Positions 53,217 through 61,487 of a stretch of 64,000 nucleotides of DNA are shown piece by piece. Made by a program: the position numbers and the translations under genes. The stretch comes from Aliishimia ponticola (lineage in GTDB: Bacteria; Pseudomonadota; Alphaproteobacteria; Rhodobacterales; Rhodobacteraceae): positions 310,001 to 374,000 of the forward strand of contig NZ_SRKY01000003.1 in the NCBI RefSeq assembly GCF_004803475.1, read 5' to 3'. Position 1 is the stretch's first letter; each line of letters opens with the position of its first letter. The notes under the pieces were generated by a model. That model was not told the DNA's origin. It made no database searches and saw only the letters and a list, made by a program, of their open reading frames with translations.

Positions 53217-53789
53217 ATGTCCTGGACTGATGACCGCGTAGAAAAGCTCAAGAAAATGTGGGGCGAAGGACAATCCGCCAGCCAGATTGCCAAGGAACTT
53301 GGCGGCGTGACGCGGAATGCGGTTATCGGTAAGGTGCACCGGCTGGGTCTGTCCAACCGCACCGGCGGCGCGACCAGCCAGCCCAAGGCGGAAGCCAAGG
53401 CCAAGCCCGCGCCCAAGGCCGAACCCAAGCCACGCGCCAAGGCCAAACCGGCAGAGCCGGTCGAAGCCGCGCCGGTGCCCGAAACACGCCCGGCCACGAC
53501 CCCGGCGCGCAAGCAGATCATTCCGGCAGGCCAACCGCTGCCGCCGCAGCCTTCCGCGAACGAAATCAGCCCCGAGGCGCTTGCCAAGGTGAGCGAGGTC
53601 GAAAAGAAGGCCAAGAAGCTGACGCTGATGGAACTGACCGAGCGGACCTGCAAATGGCCGGTGGGCGACCCGGCGACGGATGATTTCTGGTTCTGCGGCC
53701 TTCCGGTGCAGCAGGGCAAACCCTATTGCGAAGCGCATGTGGGCGTTGCCTTCCAGCCGATGAGTTCGCGCCGCGACCGCCGTCGCTAA
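53217..53789 (+). CDS. gcrA: Cell-cycle regulator GcrA
   Basis: A 190-residue alphaproteobacterial regulator. The N-terminal DNA-binding domain begins MSWTDDRVEKLKKMWGEG, with ITRNAVIGKVHRLGL-like sequence (TRNAVIGKVHRLGLSNR), which in Caulobacter reads methylated GANTC sites. A Lys/Ala/Pro-rich linker (about 55-125) leads to the C-terminal domain that contacts sigma-70, with conserved Cys residues in CKWPVGDP, FWFCGLPV and KPYCEAH. The linker's repeated AKAKP/EPKPRAKAKP composition is a low-complexity tract. It is monocistronic, AAGGAAA upstream of the ATG. Confidence 0.93.
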   Translation: MSWTDDRVEKLKKMWGEGQSASQIAKELGGVTRNAVIGKVHRLGLSNRTGGATSQPKAEAKAKPAPKAEPKPRAKAKPAEPVEAAPVPETRPATTPARKQIIPAGQPLPPQPSANEISPEALAKVSEVEKKAKKLTLMELTERTCKWPVGDPATDDFWFCGLPVQQGKPYCEAHVGVAFQPMSSRRDRRR

Positions 53790-53854
53790 GCTGAAACAAT
53801 CCCGCACATATCTGTCACTTGCATGTGGCGCGCTGCCGTGGAACCTGCGGGAGC

Positions 53855-55468
53855 ATGACTGACACGATCCGCGCCGCCGATGCCCTTGCCCGCCGCCTTC
53901 ATGCCGCGGGCTGCCGCTTTGCCTTTGGGATGCCCGGAGGCGAGGTTCTCACCATTGTCGATGCTTTGGAGCGGGCGGGAATCCGGTTCGTCCTTGCCAA
54001 GCACGAAAACGCCGCCGCCTTCATGGCCGAGGCCGCGTGGCACCGATCCGGTGCGCCCGGCATCCTTGTGGCCACTGTTGGGCCGGGATTGCTGAACGGC
54101 GTGAACGCCATTGCCAATGCCCATCAGGACCGGGTGCCGCTGATCGTCTTGGCGGGCAGCATCGACAGCGATGAGGCCGAAACCTACACCCATCAGGTGC
54201 TGGATCAGCGGGCGGTTCTGGCCCCGATCACCAAGGCGACCTTCGGCATGACCGCAGGGGCGGCGCATGTGCAGGCCGACAAGGCCGTCAGCCTCGCGCT
54301 GGAGGGGCGGATGGGTCCGGTATATGTCGATGTGCCGATCTCTGTCGCGGATGCGAAGCTGCCCGCCGCCGCGCCTGCTGCCCGTGTCGCCGCGGCGCAG
54401 ACCGGCCTCAGCGGTGATGATCTGGCGCTTGCGACCGGCTGGCTGACCGAAGCGCGTCGTCCGCTGATGATCGCGGGCGTCGATGCGATGAACCAAGGCG
54501 CGGAACCGGCCATTGCGGCGTTCTGCGAACGCTACGGGATTGCGCTGATCACAAGCTACAAGGCCAAGGGCACCTTGCCCGAAGACCATCCGCTGTGTCT
54601 TGGCGGGGCCGGGCTATCGCCGCTGGCGGATCGCCACTTGCTGCCGCTGGTGCAAAGCGCGGACCTGATCCTTTGCGCGGGCTACGACCCGATTGAGATG
54701 CGTCCAGGCTGGCGCGATCCGTGGGATCCGGCGCAGCAGCGGGTGATCGATATCGCGCCCGTACCCAACGACCATTACATGCATCAGGCCACGCTGAACG
54801 TGATCGGACCGGTTGCCCCAACCCTGCACGCATTGTCCAGCGCCTCGCCGCAAGACACATGGCCCGGCGGCGAAGTGGCCGCCTGCAAGACCGCTTTAGC
54901 AGAGGCCTTCCCGGCGGATGCGGAGTGGGGGCCGAATGCGATCGTGGATGTGTGCCGCAGCACGCTGCCGCAGGATACGCTTGCCACCGCCGATAGCGGC
55001 GCGCATCGCATCCTGCTGTCGCAGCAATGGACCTGCTATGAGCCGCGCGGGCTGATGCAGTCGTCGGGCCTGTGCACGATGGGCTGCGCCCTGCCCCTTG
55101 CCATCGGCGCCGCCTTGATGGAGCCGGACCGCCCTGTGATCTCTTTCTCGGGCGATGCGGGCTTTCTGATGATCGCGGGCGAATTGGCAACCGCCGCCGA
55201 ACTGAAGCTGAAACCGATCTTTCTGGTCTTCGTGGACGGCGCGCTTGCCCTGATCGAGAAGAAGCAGCGCGAACGTCAGCTTGCCAATGCGGGCGTGGAT
55301 TTCGCGGTGCATGACTTCGCCGCGATGGGCCGGGCCTTTGGCGGCGCGGGCGTGGATGTGCGCGACCGTGACAGCCTGCGCACCGCGTTGACAGATGCCA
55401 TGACGGCCCCGACCTTCACGGTCATCGCCGCACATATCGATAAAGGAGCCTATGATGGCCGAATCTAA
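53855..55468 (+). CDS. Thiamine diphosphate-dependent enzyme, acetolactate-synthase-like
   Basis: A 537-residue ThDP enzyme of the acetohydroxyacid synthase superfamily. The activating Glu51 is in LAKHENAAAFMAEA, and the central FAD-type domain spans about 185-325. The ThDP/Mg motif begins SGDAGFLMIAGEL. The motif normally ends in Asn-Asn but here reads FVDGALALI, with Asp where the metal-binding Asn sits. FAD-binding residues cannot be judged. The last 14 bases overlap the following CoA-transferase gene. The pair resembles oxalyl-CoA decarboxylase/formyl-CoA transferase in kind, but the sequence is not typical Oxc, so the substrate is left open. Confidence 0.82.
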   Translation: MTDTIRAADALARRLHAAGCRFAFGMPGGEVLTIVDALERAGIRFVLAKHENAAAFMAEAAWHRSGAPGILVATVGPGLLNGVNAIANAHQDRVPLIVLAGSIDSDEAETYTHQVLDQRAVLAPITKATFGMTAGAAHVQADKAVSLALEGRMGPVYVDVPISVADAKLPAAAPAARVAAAQTGLSGDDLALATGWLTEARRPLMIAGVDAMNQGAEPAIAAFCERYGIALITSYKAKGTLPEDHPLCLGGAGLSPLADRHLLPLVQSADLILCAGYDPIEMRPGWRDPWDPAQQRVIDIAPVPNDHYMHQATLNVIGPVAPTLHALSSASPQDTWPGGEVAACKTALAEAFPADAEWGPNAIVDVCRSTLPQDTLATADSGAHRILLSQQWTCYEPRGLMQSSGLCTMGCALPLAIGAALMEPDRPVISFSGDAGFLMIAGELATAAELKLKPIFLVFVDGALALIEKKQRERQLANAGVDFAVHDFAAMGRAFGGAGVDVRDRDSLRTALTDAMTAPTFTVIAAHIDKGAYDGRI

Positions 55469-56642
55469 AGGCGCGCTTGACGGGCTGGTTGTTCTGGACC
55501 TGTCCCGTATCCTCGCAGGGCCGACCGCCACCCAGCTTTTGGGCGATTTCGGCGCGAGGGTCATCAAGGTGGAGAACCCGAAGACCGGCGGCGATGATAC
55601 CCGCAGCTGGGGCCCGAACTATGCGCTGAACCCCGATGGGACTCGTTCTGACCTGTCGGCATATTTCATGGCGGCCAATCGCAACAAGCAATCCATCGCA
55701 GTGGACCTGTCCACCCCAGAGGGTCAGGACACGATCCGAAAGCTGGCGGCGCGGGCCGATGTGGTGATCGAGAATTACAAACCCGGCGGGCTCAAGAAAT
55801 ACGGGCTGGATCACGAGACGATGCTCGCCGCGCATCCCGGGCTCGTCTATTGCTCTATCTCCGGCTACGGGCAGACCGGGCCGAACCGGAGCCAGCCGGG
55901 CTATGACCTGATGGCGCAGGGCTTTGGCGGCATCATGTCGCTGACGGGCGACCCGGATGGCGCACCGATGAAGGTGGGCGTTGGCATCGCGGATGTAATG
56001 TGCGGGATGTATGCCTGCATCGGTATTCTCGCCGCGCTCCGGCACCGGGATGCGACGGGCGAAGGTCAGCATATCGACTTGGCGCTGGTCGATGCTCAGA
56101 TGGCCTGGCTGATCAACGAAGGCACGAATTTCCTGACCTCTGGCAAGGAACCGGTGCGGCGCGGCAATGCGCATCCCAATATCGTGCCCTACGAAGCGTT
56201 CGAGACCGCCGATGGCTGGTTCCTGCTTGCGGTTGGCAATGACGGGCAGTTTGCCCGGTTCTGCGATGCCTTCGGATTGCAGTCCTTGGCGGAGGATGAC
56301 GCCTATCGCACCAACCTTGCCCGGATCGAAAACCGCGAGGTGCTGATACCGCAGATCGCGGCGACCCTTGCGAAATTGCCAAAGGCCGAAGTGCTGCGCC
56401 GGTGCCAAGACGCGCTGGTGCCCGCCGGGCCGATCAATACGGTGAAAGAGGCGCTGACCTCGGATCAGGCGGTTGCGCGCGAAACCGTGCGCGAGGTGCC
56501 CGCCGCTGTGAAAGGCGGCCATGTCAAACTGCTCGCCAACCCGCTGAAGCTGTCGCGCACCCCTGTCAGGTACGATCTTGCGCCGCCGCGGTTCGGGCAG
56601 GACAGTGACGCGGTTCTCAAGATGCTGGGCGAGGACGATTAA
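55455..56642 (+). CDS. CaiB/BaiF family CoA-transferase
   Basis: A 395-residue family III CoA-transferase. RILAGPTATQLLGDFGARVIKVE opens the protein (split here as the standard N-terminal pattern), and AANRNKQSIAVDL binds CoA. The catalytic Asp is Asp180 in KVGVGIADVMCGMYA. AGGAG at 55444-55448 lies six bases before ATG 55455, so I prefer it to ATG 55452. Translation overlaps the ThDP enzyme, arguing for a joint pathway that moves CoA between carboxylic acids, then decarboxylates or condenses the product. A GC-rich terminator follows. Confidence 0.9.
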   Translation: MAESKGALDGLVVLDLSRILAGPTATQLLGDFGARVIKVENPKTGGDDTRSWGPNYALNPDGTRSDLSAYFMAANRNKQSIAVDLSTPEGQDTIRKLAARADVVIENYKPGGLKKYGLDHETMLAAHPGLVYCSISGYGQTGPNRSQPGYDLMAQGFGGIMSLTGDPDGAPMKVGVGIADVMCGMYACIGILAALRHRDATGEGQHIDLALVDAQMAWLINEGTNFLTSGKEPVRRGNAHPNIVPYEAFETADGWFLLAVGNDGQFARFCDAFGLQSLAEDDAYRTNLARIENREVLIPQIAATLAKLPKAEVLRRCQDALVPAGPINTVKEALTSDQAVARETVREVPAAVKGGHVKLLANPLKLSRTPVRYDLAPPRFGQDSDAVLKMLGEDD

Positions 56643-56681
56643 GGCCGACAAGGACCGGCGTCCTGCGCCAGATCACGGCCC

Positions 56682-56718
56682 CCCTGCGCCCTTTCGGCGC
56701 GGGGCGTTCCCTTTTCGC
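56682..56718 (+). terminator. Hairpin after the CoA-transferase gene
   Basis: CCCTGCGCC (56682-56690) pairs with GGCGCGGGG (56696-56704), nine pairs with one G-U, loop CTTTC. CGTTCCCTTTT follows, a weak T-rich tail. Confidence 0.65.
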
Positions 56719-56920
56719 GTGTATCAATTTCGTTGACCTGTCACCATACGCTGAAATAACCTTAAGATGTTGAGACAACAATAAACTGGTTGACGGGAAA
56801 TATTTTGGCCTCACCTAAGAGACCGACAAGAAGACAGGCTTTCACTACGCCGCACCAGCCGATAGGCGTCATCGCCCACGCGCCGTACTGCCCTTACACT
56901 GATCGGTACGGATAACGCCC

Positions 56921-59524
56921 ATGATGTTTCAGCTTCTCCAAAGCTTGATTGAGCTGTGTCTGGCCGGGTTGTTCTGCTACGTGATGTTCACCTCGCCGCG
57001 TCTGCAGAAAAGTCATGCGAGGCGGAGCGCGATCATTGGAATCGTTTTCGGAATGCTCGCGATTTTGTTGGGCGCGAATTCCTTTCGGATACCTGAAGTT
57101 CAAGTGCCGCTTGATGGCCGCCCCGGGCTGCTTCTGTTTGCGGGCTATCTTGGTGGCCCGCTGGGCGCGGCCATCGCGGGCGGTCTGGCGGCCTCGTCCC
57201 TCGTCGTGGAAGGCGGGCCCACGGTCATCGTATTTGCCGGAATATGTGTCATGCTGGCCATCGCGTTTTCCGGCGCGGGGTTGGCACGCCTTCTGCCGCC
57301 CACGCCCTGGCCCCAAGTGCATTGGCGGGCCGTGGTCGGGATGATCGTGTGCTACATCGCCATCCACTACACCGTGGCCGTCCTGCTTTGGTATGGCGGC
57401 GCCCCGTTGGTCGATATCAACCGGGTCATCCGAATGTCGCCGATCGTGATCGGAGTTGGCGCCTTGTCCGTGTTGATCGTCTGGCTGACCGTGATGCAAG
57501 CGGACCGGGCGGCGCAACACACCTTCGACAAGCAGCGCCTGAAAATAAACTTGGACCTCGCCCAGACGGCGGCAAATTACGGTGTGTTCTCCGGCGCGCT
57601 TGGCACAGATCATCGAGAGTTCGATCTCAAGGCGTTGCAGTTGCTGGGATTGGGGCATCTGACACCGGGTCCGCACAAGCTGGAAACCGTGCTGCACCGG
57701 GTCCACCCCGACGATGTGCCGGACCTGATTGCGGCAGATCAGCGGCTGACCGTCGGCGAAGACGTCGACCCGGACATCCCCTTCCGCATCATCATCCCAG
57801 AAACCGGCGAAATCCGCCACTTGCGGGTGATGTGGAGCATCTGGAAAGAACCGTCCCCCGAACAACACCGGATCACGGCCTTGCTGATCGACGAGACGGA
57901 TCGGCGCAAACGGGAAAATGCCCGGCTTGAGGCGCTGGAACGGATTGCCCAGGTCGCGCGGTCTTTCCCCGGAGTGATTTTCCAGCTTGTGCTGCATGCT
58001 GAGGGCGGCGGGCGGCACTTCACCTTTGCCAGCGATAACGTGCAGGAAGTCTGGGGCTTCACACCCGCCGAGTTGATGGAAGATTCGATGGCGTTTTATC
58101 CGAACCAGGACCCGGATGATGTGGCCGCCGTCAGATCCGCGATCGCGCAATGTGCCGCAACCGGAGAACGGGGATATGTGCGCACGCGCGCCGTGCATAC
58201 GGATGGGTCGGTGCGCTGGGTCGATCTGCATATCACACCCAAGAGCCTTGAAAATGGCGAAACCCAGATCACCGGCGTCATTGTCGATGTGACACGTGAA
58301 GTGGATGCGATGCGAGAGGCCGAGCGGCAGGGTCAGCTTGCGATGCAGGCCCAGAAAATGGAAAGCATCGGCCGTTTGACCGCAGGTGTTGCGCATGATT
58401 TCAACAACTTGCTTGCGGTCATCATGGGCAATCTCGAACTCTTGCAGAGCGAACCGCAAATGGTCACCATCGAGGGGGCGAACGACAAGATCATCGCAGG
58501 GCTGGAAGCCACGCAGCGCGGTGCCAACCTGACGCGCAGCATGCTGTCCTTCGCGCGGCAGGCGCGGCTGGCACCAGAGATCGTCGATATCAATGACATC
58601 GTGCGTCACGCCAAGATCTGGATGCACCGCGCCATGCCTTCGACCATCGATGTTGAGCTTTCGCTGCTGGCCGGGTTGTGGAAGGCGCGGCTGGACAAGA
58701 CCTCGCTTGAGAACGCGATCCTGAACCTGCTGCTCAATGCCCGTGACGCGATGGATGCCACTGGCAGGCTGACGATCGAAACCGCGAATGTGCGCATCGA
58801 CCAGACCTATATCGATCAACGCGGTGAACAGCTTGAACCGGGGCGTTACGTGATGCTGGCCGTCAGCGACACGGGCGTCGGCATGGACGCGGATACATTG
58901 GCCCATGTGTTCGAGCCGTTCTTCACGACCAAGGGCGCGGCCAAGGGGTCGGGCATCGGCCTGTCGATGGTCGAAGGTTTCGTCAAACAGTCCGGTGGAA
59001 CGGTGCAGGTCTATACCGAAGTGGGCGCGGGCACGACCTTCAAGCTGTATTTCCCGGCGACAAGCGCCCCCAGCGCCGTGCCATCCCCGGAGGTTGAGGA
59101 AGACGCCGTAAACACATTGGCGCGCCAGCATATTCTGCTGGTGGAGGACGAACCGGCGGTGCGCGATGTCCTGACGGAGGTCCTGCGATCCGCCGGCTAT
59201 CAGGTCACGACCGCAGAAACCGGCGATCGAGCGAAGGAGCTGTTCGAGAGCACCCCGGGCATTGAGCTTCTGGTGACGGATATCGTGATGCCCGGCACCT
59301 TGCAGGGCACCCATCTGGCGCGGGCGCTGCGCGATCAGGTGCCGACGCTGCCGGTCGTGTTCATGTCTGGCTATGCATCAGAGGCGACGGTACATGGCAA
59401 CGGCCTCAAGCCGGAGGATATCCGCCTGATGAAGCCGGTCCCCCGTGACGAGTTGATCCGCGCGGTTGTCAGCGCCTTGCATAATGCGTCTCGGAACGAG
59501 GACGCGGAGCCGCCGACTGCGTAA
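56921..59524 (+). CDS. Hybrid histidine kinase with LytS-like membrane sensor
   Basis: An 867-residue sensor. Residues 1-195 form about five or six membrane helices resembling the 5TM-LYT domain (GRPGLLLFAGYLGGPLG). Two PAS-like domains follow (about 210-330, 345-460). The HisKA site is His492 in GVAHDFNN, with the ATPase N-box LNLLLNARDA near 606 and G boxes DTGVGM and GSGIGLS. A receiver domain (735-855) has Asp787 and Lys838. AHDFNNLL and the C-terminal REC make it a typical alphaproteobacterial hybrid kinase. No separate response regulator adjoins it, so its phosphotransfer partner is elsewhere. AGGAT-type RBS is weak. Confidence 0.9.
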   Translation: MMFQLLQSLIELCLAGLFCYVMFTSPRLQKSHARRSAIIGIVFGMLAILLGANSFRIPEVQVPLDGRPGLLLFAGYLGGPLGAAIAGGLAASSLVVEGGPTVIVFAGICVMLAIAFSGAGLARLLPPTPWPQVHWRAVVGMIVCYIAIHYTVAVLLWYGGAPLVDINRVIRMSPIVIGVGALSVLIVWLTVMQADRAAQHTFDKQRLKINLDLAQTAANYGVFSGALGTDHREFDLKALQLLGLGHLTPGPHKLETVLHRVHPDDVPDLIAADQRLTVGEDVDPDIPFRIIIPETGEIRHLRVMWSIWKEPSPEQHRITALLIDETDRRKRENARLEALERIAQVARSFPGVIFQLVLHAEGGGRHFTFASDNVQEVWGFTPAELMEDSMAFYPNQDPDDVAAVRSAIAQCAATGERGYVRTRAVHTDGSVRWVDLHITPKSLENGETQITGVIVDVTREVDAMREAERQGQLAMQAQKMESIGRLTAGVAHDFNNLLAVIMGNLELLQSEPQMVTIEGANDKIIAGLEATQRGANLTRSMLSFARQARLAPEIVDINDIVRHAKIWMHRAMPSTIDVELSLLAGLWKARLDKTSLENAILNLLLNARDAMDATGRLTIETANVRIDQTYIDQRGEQLEPGRYVMLAVSDTGVGMDADTLAHVFEPFFTTKGAAKGSGIGLSMVEGFVKQSGGTVQVYTEVGAGTTFKLYFPATSAPSAVPSPEVEEDAVNTLARQHILLVEDEPAVRDVLTEVLRSAGYQVTTAETGDRAKELFESTPGIELLVTDIVMPGTLQGTHLARALRDQVPTLPVVFMSGYASEATVHGNGLKPEDIRLMKPVPRDELIRAVVSALHNASRNEDAEPPTA

Positions 59525-59595
59525 CCCGCGCCGGTTTTTCCGAAGAAGGGATGGGGCTTCCGCCCGAGGGAATTGCGCCCGCAAGAACCGGCAGG

Positions 59596-60531
59596 TCAGC
59601 CGCCGAACAGCGTCGCCATATCGTCGAAGACGTTGTGCCGGGTTTGCGGCGTTTCCATCATCACTTCATGTTCGCCGCCGGGCACCATTTCCAGTCGTCC
59701 GCCCGGCCAACGGGCCATGCGTTCATGAATCCGGTCGGTCAGCACGATCCGTTCGTTGTCGCCCAAAAACGTGACGCAGGGCAATTTGGGCGAGGCCATC
59801 GCGGCCAGACGCGCGCATTCGGTCAACGCCTCGCGCAGCCAGACGTAGCTTGGCCCGCCCAAGGCCAGCGCCTCGTGCGTCGTGACCTGCTTGCGCATCA
59901 TCTCGAACATCTCGGGATCGGTGGTCAGTGTGTTATCGGCAAACGGCTCGGTCGCCACATAGGGCTTGCGGTTGGTGCCGGGCGGGCACTGATTGCCAAG
60001 CCCCAGCATCGGCATGACATGGGCCAACGTCCATGCCACCGGAATGATCGGCGGGGAGACGCGGATGCCCCACATCGGCCCGGTGAAAGCCGCCGCATTG
60101 ACCGGCAGCCCTTCGATCAGGGCACGCAGCCCGATGCAGCCGCCCATCGAATGGGCCACAAGGTTCCACGGCTTGGGCAGGTCCAGCGCATGGGCCAGCC
60201 GCAGCACCGCGCCGACGTCTTTCTGGTAATCGGGGAAATTGACCACATGCCCCAGCAGCGGATCATCGGCCAGCCGGTCGGCCAGCCCCTGCCCGCGCCA
60301 GTCCACCGCCAGCGTGGCAAAGCCGCGCGCCGCCAGTTCCCCGGCGGCCGGCGCATATTTTTCGACATACTCGGTGCGGCCCGGAAACAGCAGCACTGTT
60401 CCTTTCTGCGCCTTCCTGCCCCACACGCCAACACGCAGACGGACACCGTCATCGGCGTTCACCCACCATGCCGCGCCATCCTCTGGCCCCGGGTTGATAT
60501 CCGTGAAAAGCGGCGCGGCTGTGTGTGTCAT
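59596..60531 (-). CDS. Alpha/beta hydrolase (monoacylglycerol lipase-like)
   Basis: A 311-residue serine hydrolase. The nucleophile elbow VAHSMGGCIGL puts the catalytic serine at Ser128, and LFPGRTEYVEKY is the oxyanion strand. DWRGQGLADR is the typical HG-loop neighbour of PldB-like enzymes. It probably cleaves lysophospholipids or monoglycerides. The acid/His residues lie near EMVPGGEHEVM (His about 287). No signal peptide, so cytosolic. It is followed downstream on the minus strand by nothing, and is convergent with the histidine kinase. Confidence 0.85.
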   Translation of the reverse strand: MTHTAAPLFTDINPGPEDGAAWWVNADDGVRLRVGVWGRKAQKGTVLLFPGRTEYVEKYAPAAGELAARGFATLAVDWRGQGLADRLADDPLLGHVVNFPDYQKDVGAVLRLAHALDLPKPWNLVAHSMGGCIGLRALIEGLPVNAAAFTGPMWGIRVSPPIIPVAWTLAHVMPMLGLGNQCPPGTNRKPYVATEPFADNTLTTDPEMFEMMRKQVTTHEALALGGPSYVWLREALTECARLAAMASPKLPCVTFLGDNERIVLTDRIHERMARWPGGRLEMVPGGEHEVMMETPQTRHNVFDDMATLFGG

Positions 60532-60555
60532 ATGGGGCAGTCTTGTCTTGAAGGG

Positions 60556-60846
60556 TCAGGCCAGAACGGCGGCGAGTTGCATCGCTTTGCCCATGTCGCC
60601 ATCGACTTTGAGCTTGCCGGTCATGAAGGCGGATGTCGGATTCACATCGCCGGTCATCATGCCTTGGAAGGTTTCGACGTCAGCGGTCAGCGTCACGTCG
60701 GCCGGTTCGTCGGAAACACGTGCGGACGCGCCATCGATGACAACGGCCCCGGTGCCTTCGATATCGAACTTGGCAGTGCCCGAAAAATCGCTTCCGGCCA
60801 GCTTTTCGTTCAGCGCCGCGACGGCCTGATCCAGAACTTCACTCAT
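60556..60846 (-). CDS. SCP2 sterol/lipid-transfer domain protein
   Basis: A 96-residue stand-alone SCP2 domain. The sequence FSGTAKFDIEGTGAVVIDGASAR (split over strands), VTLTADVETFQGMMTGDVNPTSAFMTGKLKVDGDMGKAMQLA carries the helix-strand pattern and the conserved MTGKLKVDGD end of the family. The pocket binds hydrophobic ligands such as fatty acyl chains. It is 24 bases upstream of the hydrolase gene on the same strand, so a joint lipid-handling operon is likely. GGGCATCAAGGATGAG at 60842-60854 (minus) supplies its start region. Confidence 0.85.
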   Translation of the reverse strand: MSEVLDQAVAALNEKLAGSDFSGTAKFDIEGTGAVVIDGASARVSDEPADVTLTADVETFQGMMTGDVNPTSAFMTGKLKVDGDMGKAMQLAAVLA

Positions 60847-60919
60847 CCTTGATGCCCTTTCTGTTGGCGGTGTGCCGAGAATTCATGGAATTATCAGCGT
60901 TCGGTGTTACATTTCGGTT

Positions 60920-61477
60920 ATGGGCATCTTACGCACTCTTCGCCACCTTATCGTCGCGGCACTTCCTGTCTTAGTCGGGTATTCCTTACCTTTGCACGCT
61001 CAATCAGAGGTGCCGTCCCTTCTCGAATCACTTCGCGACGCGACCCCGGAAGAGGCGCGGATGCTGGATCGGCAGTTGAACGCGGCGTGGTCACGTTCTG
61101 GTTCGGCATCGATGGATTTGCTTCTGCGGCGCGGTCAGAAGGCGCTGGAAGAGGGGCAGACCGAAGCCGCGATCGAACATTTCACCGCCCTCACCGATCA
61201 TGCCCCCGAATTCGCCGAAGGCTGGCACGGGCTTGCCCGCGCCTATTTCGCCGCCGATCTTTACGGCCCGACGCTGGATGCGCTGGGGCATGTGCTGGCG
61301 CTGAACCCCGATCACTACCCCGCCATGTTCGGACTTGGCGTTCTTCTGGTCGAGTTTGAGGATTACGCCCGCGCGGAAGAGACGTTCATGAAGGTTCTGA
61401 ACTTGAATCCTCACTACGAAGAGGCCAAGGAAGCCCTCGACAGGCTGAAGCGCGTGGGCGTGGGCCGGACACTTTAA
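60920..61477 (+). CDS. Exported tetratricopeptide-repeat protein
   Basis: A 185-residue protein with a signal peptide (residues 1-28, ending HAQSE) and two to three TPR repeats (about 62-180), such as GQKALEEGQTEAAIEHFTALTDHAPEF and GVLLVEFEDYARAEETFMKVLNLNPHYEEA. It is therefore a periplasmic or lipoprotein-like scaffold. I use ATG 60920, which gives a normal signal sequence; GTG 60872 would bury it behind an unlikely leader. It is divergent from the SCP2 gene and ends ten bases before the helicase start. Function unknown. Confidence 0.8.
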   Translation: MGILRTLRHLIVAALPVLVGYSLPLHAQSEVPSLLESLRDATPEEARMLDRQLNAAWSRSGSASMDLLLRRGQKALEEGQTEAAIEHFTALTDHAPEFAEGWHGLARAYFAADLYGPTLDALGHVLALNPDHYPAMFGLGVLLVEFEDYARAEETFMKVLNLNPHYEEAKEALDRLKRVGVGRTL

Positions 61478-61487
61478 GGAATGACCG

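Noticed and set aside
53855-56642. Oxalyl-CoA decarboxylase/formyl-CoA transferase (oxalate) operon
   Set aside because: The gene types fit, but the ThDP protein looks like an acetolactate-synthase relative with an altered metal motif, so I do not use the oxc/frc names.
56731-56810. Promoters TTGACC and TTGACG upstream of the hybrid kinase
   Set aside because: Both -35-like hexamers lack a reasonable -10 at 16-18 bases.
56894-59314. 806-codon minus-strand frame
   Set aside because: Lies wholly across the hybrid kinase, whose domains are unmistakable; the antisense protein has no recognisable motif.
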